Source of the DNA: JBPEWY01 sp965224095
Lineage (GTDB): Bacteria > Bacteroidota > Bacteroidia > Flavobacteriales > Flavobacteriaceae
Assembly (NCBI GenBank): GCA_965224095.1
Contig: OZ245039.1
Span: forward strand, 1,488,001-1,552,000
Direction: 5' to 3'
Length of the DNA stretch: 64,000 bases
Shown here: positions 34,332 through 42,267 of the stretch, piece by piece
How the letters are laid out: each line of letters opens with the position of its first letter
How positions within the stretch are numbered: the first letter of the stretch is position 1
Program-made: the position numbers and the translations under genes
The notes under the pieces: generated by a model
Told to the model about the DNA's origin: nothing
The model's input: only the letters and a program-made list of their open reading frames with translations
Database searches by the model: none

Positions 34332-37300
34332 ATGCTTATGAAACTTAAGATCTGTCATTTGAATAGTCCGAAAAATATAATCTGCCTGTTGGCTTTTGTT
34401 TGGATCACCGTGCAAATGCATGCCCAGGAACCCGTTCCCAGGCCCAATGATAATTCCAACTGGATCAGTACCATCAGTTATGACCTCCAGGGAAATACAG
34501 TGGCCAAAGGCGTCTCCTTTTTTAACCGGCTTGGAAAGCCTACCCAAAGTCAGAGTTTTGATGTCCTTACTAGTTCCATATGGGTCTCGCAAACCTTGTA
34601 TGACTCCCATGGGCGTCCCGCCTTTCAAAGCCTGAGTGCCCCGGTTACTTCCTCCTTTGGATATTACGCTAGTTTTATAAAAAATAATCTGGGGAACACC
34701 TATAGCCTATTAGATTTTGATACAACCCTCTCCAGAGAAAATCCGGCTCCTGTAAACAGTGAAGCCGGAACCCTGGGCTGGTACTACAGTAATGGTAATA
34801 CTAACGAACCTTATCAGGATATTACCTCCTACCCCTTTTCCAAAAGCGTATTTAGTACTTTAAATCCCGGACAGGTTTTACGCGCCGTTGGAGGAAATAA
34901 AGTAAATAAAGACGGAACCGATCAGTGGGTACATAGCTATAGCTTTACCATGCCCGCAGGTTTTGAACTTACCGGCCCCCTGGCCTTTAACGATGCTGCC
35001 TATCAACTGGTAGAAACCACCAAAACCGTATCTCGCGATGTACATGGTAATGAAGTAGTGGTATTTACCGATACCGATGGGAACACTCTGGCTGCGGCAA
35101 GAAGTGGGGGTGCAACCAATATTACCCGGGGTATAGATATCGGTCAGCAAGGCTTTGTGGATATACACGTTCCTGCTGGGGCAACCACGGGAATGTGGAT
35201 TCAAAAACCCGCAAATATCAATATAGAGATCTACGATCTGATAACCGAAGAAACTGTTACGCCGGCTACTTCCTATCCCAATGGTTTCTACCGGGTATCC
35301 ATAACCAACTTAGAAGATTATAACCCACAAACCGATGCGGTTCGGGTAAACTATCAGGAAAATTATTATGATTATAGCTTGAATATCTATGACAAGGCCA
35401 ATCGGCTTATCGAATCCCGTCAACCCCTAAACCATTTAGCTTCTACCTTTACCTATAATACCCTGGGGCAACTTTTGGAAACCACCAGTCCCGATGAAGG
35501 GAATGCCAGCTTTGTATATCGCGATGACGGGCAGATTCGGTTTTCCCAAAACAGTAAACAATCCGCTCGAGATGAGTTTTCATACACTAATTATGACAAG
35601 TTGGGACGCCCAGTAGAAAGCGGGGTGTATAAGGGCCCCGAAGGCTTTAACGGATCGGCCCAGGAAGTTCCCATTTTATGGTGGGACCAGGTAGATACCG
35701 AGAGTACCGGGTCCAATTCGGCCCGGGTGATTGGTAAGACCACCTGGGATGCCGGACTGGCTACCTATAAAGAAATTACAGGTGACGGAGGGGTGCGTTG
35801 GAATGTAACCGCCACCAATGAGTCCATGGCTGTCGGATTATCGGCTACCAATCTGGATCACTCGCCACAAACCATTCACTATGCTATTTATATAAACCAT
35901 GACGGAACCTTTACCGCCAATGAAAACGGAACTCAGGTGCACAGCGGGGGTACCTATACCTCCGGGGATGAGTTCCGGGTCTTTAGAACACAAACCAGTG
36001 TTAGCTTTGAGCATAACGGAGCGGTTTTTTATACTTCTGCTACCCCTAGCTCCGGGAATCTCTTAGGGGATATGGCCTTTTATACGGGAACTTCTGCAAT
36101 TACTAATTTTGTACTGGAAGGAACTACCGCTACTCCAACGCTTAACCCCTATATTACCTCTGCTGACACCCAGGTATCGGGCAATATTATAACCTCGATA
36201 GCACCTGCCGGTGTACACTATACCGCCCTGGCCTCTACAACCGAAAAACTGGACGGAGATGGCAGTGTAACTATGACCGTATTACAAACCGATAAACGTA
36301 TCATGTTTGGCCTGGCCAGTAATACAGCCTCGGCTAATTATACCCGTAGCAAAATAAAATTCCCCATCTATATTAATGATGTGGGAAGTTTTACGGTTTT
36401 TGATGAGTTCCGCACCCATGGAAATACGCCTTATAATGCGGGGGATACCTTTACCGTGGAGCGTATAGGGGCCACGGTAAATTACTATCATAATGGCATC
36501 CAGTTCTATACCTCTGCCCTCTCTTCGGTAAATGAAGAACTGATGGGCGTGGCCCATATCTATGATCCGGGTGGACAGGTTCAGGATCTGACCCTTAATG
36601 GAGTAACCAATAAACGATACCGGGATTATACCAATGTACTTACCTACCAGGGCAGTATCTGGAAAATTGGCCCCCAAAGCTCCTATGGAGGGATCGGTTC
36701 TAAAAATTTTATGGCAGGTAATGGGTATATAGAAACTACGCTGCAGGACTACAGAACCTTTTTTATGGGACTCTCCGAGGTAAATGCCAGTTCGTATCAT
36801 ACCACCATTGATTATGCACTGTACGTATACCGGGGATCCTCCCTATATGTTTATGAAAAAGGGATCCGAATAGCTACCTTACTCTATTACGGGCTTAAAC
36901 CGGGGGATGTCATTAAAGTGGAACGGGATTTTGGGGTCATCAAATATTATCTTAACGGAGAGCTCAAACACACCTCGCAAAGCACCCTGGATACCCCTAA
37001 TAACAATCCTCTTTTGCTGGATATTACTATGAACGATCCCGTGGGCAGTATTCATAATGTGCATATGTATGAATACGTACCGGGACAGGGAACCATTTCA
37101 AGCACCGAAGAATTAAATCCCGATTATTGTTATGAGCGTACGATGACCGTTTATGATATTCCTGATAAAATTGGATTGCACGAGGCCCTGAATCGCGATG
37201 GAATTGATATAAGCCTCTACCCTACCCAAACCTATGTAGCCGGTAATGTATCGAAAACCTATAATGAAAATAACCATTCAGCCGCTTCCTGGTATAGTTA

Positions 37301-40300
37301 TGATATTTATGGAAGGGTAGTATGGCATGTGCAGTATGTAGAGGGACTTGGGGTGAAGACCCTGGATTATCAGTACGACCCTGCCACCGGAAATGTCACC
37401 AAAGTGATCTATCAAAAACATAAGCCCACAGAGATTTTTGTACACCGTTATTCCTATAACGCGGCCAATCAACTGGTAAAAGTGGAAACCTCGGTTGATG
37501 ATACTAATTTTACCGAGCAGGCCTCCTATACCTATTATGAGAACGGCGCCTTAAAACGTACAGAGCTGGCTCAAAACCTGCAGGGAATTGATTATGTATA
37601 CAACCTGAATGGGCAACTTAAAATGATCAATCATCCCAAATCCGGCAGCAGCTTTGATCCCGGTGGAGATAGCAATGATGTGTTTGGGATGATCCTCGAT
37701 TATCATAAAGGAGATTACCAGCGAAGCGGAACACAGATAGAAGAACTGGAGCCTTTTATAGGTAATACGGCAACGGTGGCTGATCAGTATAACGGAAATA
37801 TACGGGCTACCCGCACCCGAAATTTCCAGGGAGCCAATGAAAATGAGGTATTTGTACAACAGTATACCTACAACCATAATAACTGGCTCGAAAAGGCGCA
37901 GTTTATTTCCAATGGCAGTGTGCTTTCTGATCAGCATCTAAAAGTGGACGGACTTACCTATGATGCTAACGGAAATTTACTATCTTTAAACAGGAATCGC
38001 CAGGATGCTATCGTAAATAATACCCCTGTGCCCACTCCTATGGATCAGTTTACCTATCATTATTATCCCAACACCAATCGCCTCTCGCATATTACCGATG
38101 CGGTAGTGGGTGCCGCGGTGGCCGATCTGGAGTCGCAAATGGTAGAGAACTATCACTATAACAGTATAGGGCAGCTTTCCCAAAACGATCAGGAAGAGGC
38201 TAAATACTATTACAATGCCAGCGGGCTGACCACTTCGGTAGAGCAGGATCCTAATGTAACCAATCCCGAGACCGTAAAATTTATATATAACGATCGCGGG
38301 CAGCGCCAGCGTAAACTTCATATTGTAGATGATGCCACAACCACCAATACCTGGTATGTGCGTGATGCCAGTGGCAATCCCGTGGCTATTTACAGTGCCA
38401 CCGAGGCCACCCCTGAGTATGATGTAGCAATCTATCTCAATGCGGGTACCACGGCCAATGTTACCTATAAAGGAAAAACCTTTGAAGGTGATGGCAACTA
38501 TCCGGGCTATTATAACAGCACCTATACCTTTACCAATACCTCGGCCAGCAGCGATCCCCTGTTCCAGACAGAGCGGGTATCTCAAAACGACGGGGAAACC
38601 CTGCGCTATACCATTCCGGTACCCGAAGGAACATATACCCTGCGCACTTATCACAACGAACTCTGGTTTGGGGAACACGGATCGGCACCTCCAGGTGAAG
38701 AAGGTAATAGGGTGTTTGATATTGTTGTGGAGGACCAAATAGTTCAAAACGACCTGGATTTTTACAGTGATATCAATAACGATCCCAGGATCCTTTCCTT
38801 TAGCAATATAACGGTAACCGATGGGATCATGACCATTGATATGCCGGTGAGTGCCAACCGCGCCAGTGTATGTGGGATTGCTATTCTCGGGCATAAATTT
38901 GAAAAACCACCCCTGCAGCTCTACTTAAATACCGGTACATCCAATGATGTGGTGTATAATGGAAAAACCTATACCGGCGATCTTTTAAGTGGTTACTATA
39001 GCAACCATATGCCTTTTGAAAATACTACCGCCAGTACCCAGGCGCTCTTTCAAACCGAACGTGTATCTGAGGCCGATGGGGAACCGCTTTATTATAACAT
39101 CCCGGTATCCAATGGTACCTATACCCTGACCACCCATCACAACGAACTTTGGTTTGGAAAAGATCCGGATGCTCCTGCGGCCGTCGCAGGGAACCGCGTA
39201 TTTGATATTGAAGTAGAGGGGCAACTGGTAAAAAACAACTTTGATATTTTTACAGAAGCTAATAACCAGGAGATCTCCTTTACCTTTACCGATATTCAGG
39301 TAACAGACGGGGAGCTCAATATTGTAATGACCCCGATTGCTCCGGATAAAAACCGGCCAACCATCTCAGGGATGGCCATTATAGAACAAACTGAAGGCAG
39401 TACAACAAGTGTCACTCCACAACTCACCGAACACCCTGTCTATGGGGCTTCCAGATTGGGGATCTATAACCGCCCAGGAGCAGGAACTTCTTTTGAGATC
39501 ACAGACCATTTAGGGAATGTGCGGGCAGTGGTTCAAAACAGTTCAGGGCTGGATATTGTCGGGCAATCAGACTACTTTCCCGGGGGGATGCTCATGCCGG
39601 GACACAATTTTCAAGGGAATTACCGCTATAATTACCAGGGGCAAGAGCTTGATACCGAAACCGGAAAAGTGGCCTTTGAACTACGATTATATGATCCTAG
39701 GATTAATAGGTGGTTGACTACGGATCCTTATAGGGAGTTTGTATCTCCTTATTTGGCGATGGGAAATAATTGGATGAATAAAATTGACCCAACTGGTGGA
39801 CAATCTGATTGGCATTATGATAAAGATGGAAATTTGGTCACAGACGCTGGAGATAATGCCCAGACACTTGCAGATTTTAAGGGAATAAGTATTTCCGAAG
39901 CCGAAACTATTATAGCAACTGAAGGCTTTTTTACTGATTATACTAATGGTCAAGGCACAGATTTAATGGCTGATCAAATAGCGAAAAACAGAGATTTTGG
40001 AAGCCCTTACAATATAAATCAAATGTTTAAATATAGTAAGCCCTTTGGAATGGATTATGGTTTTTCCAGTTGGGCTAAAGTAGGTTCTAATTATGTCCCA
40101 AAAGGAACTGGTGGTGGAATAACCGTAGCTGGAAGTCTTGATATGAATGCGTATATTACATATTCAAATGGTACCCATTATTTAAATGTCTCTGCCACAG
40201 CCGGAATTAATAATGACCCTCGAATTAAAATTAATTCATTTTTAAATATTAAATACAGTAATGATAAGAGTCCAAGACTTGCCACCTTGAGTTTAAAAAT

Positions 40301-40499
40301 AGAACCAAGAGGGGAAACAGTTTTGACACAAGCAGGTACGTTTTATGTTGGAAGTCAAACATTATTATTACCCAATAATCCTAATGATTTAATTAGACTG
40401 AACATGATACTCGGAGCCCATCAGAGATTACCTGGTGGTGGAGTTTCGAAAATAGGACTTAGCACAAATTTATTAAAAGACATATTATATAAGTATTAA
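34332..40499 (+). CDS. Giant exported RHS protein with lectin and malectin insertions and variable tip (component B)
   Basis: The product is 2055 aa with a signal peptide ending VQMHAQ|EP. YD repeats appear near 350-450 (YDKANRLIESRQ; YNTLGQLLETT) and 980-1340 (YDIYGRVVWHVQY; YNAANQLVKVE). Between them are three lectin/SPRY-like repeats at about 466-598, 615-756 and 770-917. Two malectin-like domains follow at about 1366-1524 and 1528-1688, each with YKGKTF/YNGKTY and YHNELWFG. The RHS core is DHLGNVRAVVQ (1724) and YNYQGQELDTETG to LYDPRINRWLTTDP, closing NKIDPTGG (about 1822). The final 230 residues are an AT-rich, unrelated tip with no catalytic motif I recognise. Such tips are normally toxin modules. 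ATG at 34338 is an alternative start. Confidence 0.8.
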   Translation: MLMKLKICHLNSPKNIICLLAFVWITVQMHAQEPVPRPNDNSNWISTISYDLQGNTVAKGVSFFNRLGKPTQSQSFDVLTSSIWVSQTLYDSHGRPAFQSLSAPVTSSFGYYASFIKNNLGNTYSLLDFDTTLSRENPAPVNSEAGTLGWYYSNGNTNEPYQDITSYPFSKSVFSTLNPGQVLRAVGGNKVNKDGTDQWVHSYSFTMPAGFELTGPLAFNDAAYQLVETTKTVSRDVHGNEVVVFTDTDGNTLAAARSGGATNITRGIDIGQQGFVDIHVPAGATTGMWIQKPANINIEIYDLITEETVTPATSYPNGFYRVSITNLEDYNPQTDAVRVNYQENYYDYSLNIYDKANRLIESRQPLNHLASTFTYNTLGQLLETTSPDEGNASFVYRDDGQIRFSQNSKQSARDEFSYTNYDKLGRPVESGVYKGPEGFNGSAQEVPILWWDQVDTESTGSNSARVIGKTTWDAGLATYKEITGDGGVRWNVTATNESMAVGLSATNLDHSPQTIHYAIYINHDGTFTANENGTQVHSGGTYTSGDEFRVFRTQTSVSFEHNGAVFYTSATPSSGNLLGDMAFYTGTSAITNFVLEGTTATPTLNPYITSADTQVSGNIITSIAPAGVHYTALASTTEKLDGDGSVTMTVLQTDKRIMFGLASNTASANYTRSKIKFPIYINDVGSFTVFDEFRTHGNTPYNAGDTFTVERIGATVNYYHNGIQFYTSALSSVNEELMGVAHIYDPGGQVQDLTLNGVTNKRYRDYTNVLTYQGSIWKIGPQSSYGGIGSKNFMAGNGYIETTLQDYRTFFMGLSEVNASSYHTTIDYALYVYRGSSLYVYEKGIRIATLLYYGLKPGDVIKVERDFGVIKYYLNGELKHTSQSTLDTPNNNPLLLDITMNDPVGSIHNVHMYEYVPGQGTISSTEELNPDYCYERTMTVYDIPDKIGLHEALNRDGIDISLYPTQTYVAGNVSKTYNENNHSAASWYSYDIYGRVVWHVQYVEGLGVKTLDYQYDPATGNVTKVIYQKHKPTEIFVHRYSYNAANQLVKVETSVDDTNFTEQASYTYYENGALKRTELAQNLQGIDYVYNLNGQLKMINHPKSGSSFDPGGDSNDVFGMILDYHKGDYQRSGTQIEELEPFIGNTATVADQYNGNIRATRTRNFQGANENEVFVQQYTYNHNNWLEKAQFISNGSVLSDQHLKVDGLTYDANGNLLSLNRNRQDAIVNNTPVPTPMDQFTYHYYPNTNRLSHITDAVVGAAVADLESQMVENYHYNSIGQLSQNDQEEAKYYYNASGLTTSVEQDPNVTNPETVKFIYNDRGQRQRKLHIVDDATTTNTWYVRDASGNPVAIYSATEATPEYDVAIYLNAGTTANVTYKGKTFEGDGNYPGYYNSTYTFTNTSASSDPLFQTERVSQNDGETLRYTIPVPEGTYTLRTYHNELWFGEHGSAPPGEEGNRVFDIVVEDQIVQNDLDFYSDINNDPRILSFSNITVTDGIMTIDMPVSANRASVCGIAILGHKFEKPPLQLYLNTGTSNDVVYNGKTYTGDLLSGYYSNHMPFENTTASTQALFQTERVSEADGEPLYYNIPVSNGTYTLTTHHNELWFGKDPDAPAAVAGNRVFDIEVEGQLVKNNFDIFTEANNQEISFTFTDIQVTDGELNIVMTPIAPDKNRPTISGMAIIEQTEGSTTSVTPQLTEHPVYGASRLGIYNRPGAGTSFEITDHLGNVRAVVQNSSGLDIVGQSDYFPGGMLMPGHNFQGNYRYNYQGQELDTETGKVAFELRLYDPRINRWLTTDPYREFVSPYLAMGNNWMNKIDPTGGQSDWHYDKDGNLVTDAGDNAQTLADFKGISISEAETIIATEGFFTDYTNGQGTDLMADQIAKNRDFGSPYNINQMFKYSKPFGMDYGFSSWAKVGSNYVPKGTGGGITVAGSLDMNAYITYSNGTHYLNVSATAGINNDPRIKINSFLNIKYSNDKSPRLATLSLKIEPRGETVLTQAGTFYVGSQTLLLPNNPNDLIRLNMILGAHQRLPGGGVSKIGLSTNLLKDILYKY

Positions 40500-40503
40500 A
40501 TCG

Positions 40504-41178
40504 ATGAAGACAGAGGTTTTATTTTTTGTATTATTTTTTTTTACATTTAGTTGTTTAAATAATAATTCGAAAGGAATTGATCGTTTAACTATTCCAAATA
40601 AAAAAAATGGATTAGAAATAAATGCAGATAGTTTGATTGAAGCTAAATATAAATTAAAAGAGAAAATACTTGACCAATATTCAAATATACCGTTATCAAT
40701 TTTTGAATCCAGCGATAAACGAGACTATAGTAAATATAGAGAAGTGGTTAAATTGGATAGTTTATTTAATATTTATAGCAAGTGTTCTTTGTCTGATAAG
40801 GAGCAACAGCTTTTTGCAATAATCAAATTTAAAACCAAGTTAAAACTCTTAGACTATACTTCCGCACTCAAAGAATTAGAACTTATTTCCTTTAACGAAG
40901 ATTTTGAGAACTATAAAAATGTACTTTTAGGTGTTGCTTATAGTTTAAAAGGTGATATTGCAATGAGAAACAAAATTTTCAATAATCTATTTGAAAAGTT
41001 CGAGAGCTATCCTTCCAAGGACAATCGAGACTGTAATAAATATTTGATGCTAAAAGTATTGTCTAATTCTAATGATCTAAATATCTGTAAAGATAAACTT
41101 GAGGATTTTGAATATCTAAAATCAATGGGGAATGTTGAAATAATAAAAAATTACTTTCTTACGGATGTAGAACTTTAG
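40504..41178 (+). CDS. Lipoprotein following the RHS tip, candidate immunity/partner protein
   Basis: The product is 224 aa, starting 4 bp after the RHS stop. The signal peptide has a lipobox (VLFFFTFSC, Cys about 17). The rest is helical, with TPR-like pairs (YTSALKELELISFNEDFENY; LLGVAYSLKGDIAMRNKIF). Base composition matches the AT-rich RHS tip rather than the RHS core, so tip and lipoprotein probably arrived as one cassette. In polymorphic toxin loci this position holds the immunity gene. A lipid-anchored partner would imply a tip acting in the periplasm or on the envelope. The role is inferred from position only. Confidence 0.55.
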   Translation: MKTEVLFFVLFFFTFSCLNNNSKGIDRLTIPNKKNGLEINADSLIEAKYKLKEKILDQYSNIPLSIFESSDKRDYSKYREVVKLDSLFNIYSKCSLSDKEQQLFAIIKFKTKLKLLDYTSALKELELISFNEDFENYKNVLLGVAYSLKGDIAMRNKIFNNLFEKFESYPSKDNRDCNKYLMLKVLSNSNDLNICKDKLEDFEYLKSMGNVEIIKNYFLTDVEL

Positions 41179-41208
41179 CAAGTTTCCCCGCACCCGCCAC
41201 CCGGATAG

Positions 41209-41304
41209 TTATCGGGGCTGTCTGGTGGTGGTAAAAAAGAAAATAGGAAAAGGCCGTTTAAGAAATTAGGCGGTTTTACTAATGAACCAAAATATTTAAA
41301 ATGA
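41209..41304 (+). pseudogene. Possible remnant of a displaced RHS C-terminal cassette
   Basis: A frame with no start codon encodes LSGLSGGGKKENRKRPFKKL then GGFTNEPKYLK and a stop. It follows a frame break (TAG at 41206) preceded by SPHPPPG. The stretch is locally GC-rich (CCCGCACCCGCCACCCGG) between two AT-rich genes. Displaced toxin tips commonly survive as such orphan fragments behind an RHS gene. The evidence is weak; it could equally be leader sequence for the barrel gene at 41301, whose ATG it overlaps. Confidence 0.25.
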
Positions 41305-41918
41305 AGAAGATTTTGATAATTCTTTTTTTATTGACACCTACAATATATACCTATTCCCAAAATTTTTCCTATGGCCCGCTTCTGGGAGGTAATTTTAATC
41401 AGATCAACATTAGAAGTGGGAGTTTTTTAGAAGGAATTTCCAGGGGTGGAGGTATTAGCATTGGCTCCTTTGGGGATTATCAGGTAAATCAAAGTTTTGG
41501 AATAAAATCCAATCTTATTTTTAATATCTTTTTTGAAAAGCCTTATTATGAAGTTAGAGGAGATTTTTCCGCTAATAAGTTCTTTGATAAAATAACTACT
41601 TATTCTTTGCAACTACAAAGCTTCTTAAAATATGATTTAGATTCCAACTACAATAAGGGATTACACCTCTTAGGCGGTTTTAATGTTATAAATACTTTAA
41701 AGGAAAATCCAAGGAAAGATTATGACCTTATTAAAGATTTTTATAAAAACATATCTTTTGGCGTTATTACCGGAGTTGGTACTTCGTTGTCAACAAACCT
41801 ACAATTAGAACTAATAACAAAATTTGGTCTGACAGATGTTATAAAATCTGAACTAAGTCAATCTAAAAGCTTTGGAGTTTATTTAAACTTCAGTTATTAT
41901 GTGAGTAGCAATAACTAA
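41301..41918 (+). CDS. Outer-membrane beta-barrel protein (PorT/OMP_b-brl-like)
   Basis: The product is 205 aa with a signal peptide (ILIILFLLTPTIYTYSQ|NF). The mature protein starts with FSYGPLLGGNFNQINI, the usual first strand of small Bacteroidota outer-membrane barrels. It alternates aromatic strands (FGIKSNLIFNIFFEKPYYEV; LQLQSFLKYDLD; ISFGVITGVGTSLS) and ends with an aromatic-rich strand (FGVYLNFSYYVSSNN). It may be cargo linked to the RHS locus (a receptor or resistance barrel) or an unrelated passenger. It is AT-rich like the preceding lipoprotein. Confidence 0.7.
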   Translation: MKKILIILFLLTPTIYTYSQNFSYGPLLGGNFNQINIRSGSFLEGISRGGGISIGSFGDYQVNQSFGIKSNLIFNIFFEKPYYEVRGDFSANKFFDKITTYSLQLQSFLKYDLDSNYNKGLHLLGGFNVINTLKENPRKDYDLIKDFYKNISFGVITGVGTSLSTNLQLELITKFGLTDVIKSELSQSKSFGVYLNFSYYVSSNN

Positions 41919-41979
41919 AAATAAAAGATAGTTTTAGGTTTCCTTTTCCAATCTAACTAAATTAAGATGTGTCATTCTT

Positions 41980-42231
41980 ATGGCAGTCCTATATTGTGAC
42001 TCCACTTGTACATATAAATTAACCAACAGCTCTGGAGCCTATGAGTTTAATGTGGAGCAAACTTTAATAGAGTTTTGTGCTACTAATGAGTTTCAGGATT
42101 ATTATGTGTATGGATATCCCTTTGATGTATGCTTTCAACGTTTTTTGGTTTCAAAATATCCAGGAGTTAAGCCTCTTAAATATGTACAATATCTTAAACT
42201 GGAAAATGCATTGGGTAATTTTTCCAGATAA
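41980..42231 (+). CDS. Hypothetical protein, possibly a fragment
   Basis: The frame encodes 83 aa, MAVLYCDSTCTYKLTNSSGA onwards, with FCATNEFQDYYVYGYPFDVC in the middle and four cysteines. It stays open upstream to about 41940 with no better start. There is no signal peptide, TM helix or known domain. It sits at the 3' end of the RHS cargo, convergent with the coupling-protein gene, where orphan toxin or immunity fragments often collect. Whether it is expressed cannot be judged. Confidence 0.35.
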   Translation: MAVLYCDSTCTYKLTNSSGAYEFNVEQTLIEFCATNEFQDYYVYGYPFDVCFQRFLVSKYPGVKPLKYVQYLKLENALGNFSR

Positions 42232-42267
42232 TATCCCCCATGAATATTCTCAAGTTAATTTCTAGTA

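Noticed and set aside
27057..41918. RHS operon as part of a type VI secretion system
   Set aside because: Both giants have signal peptides and there is no PAAR, VgrG or Hcp gene in the window, so Sec export is the simpler reading.
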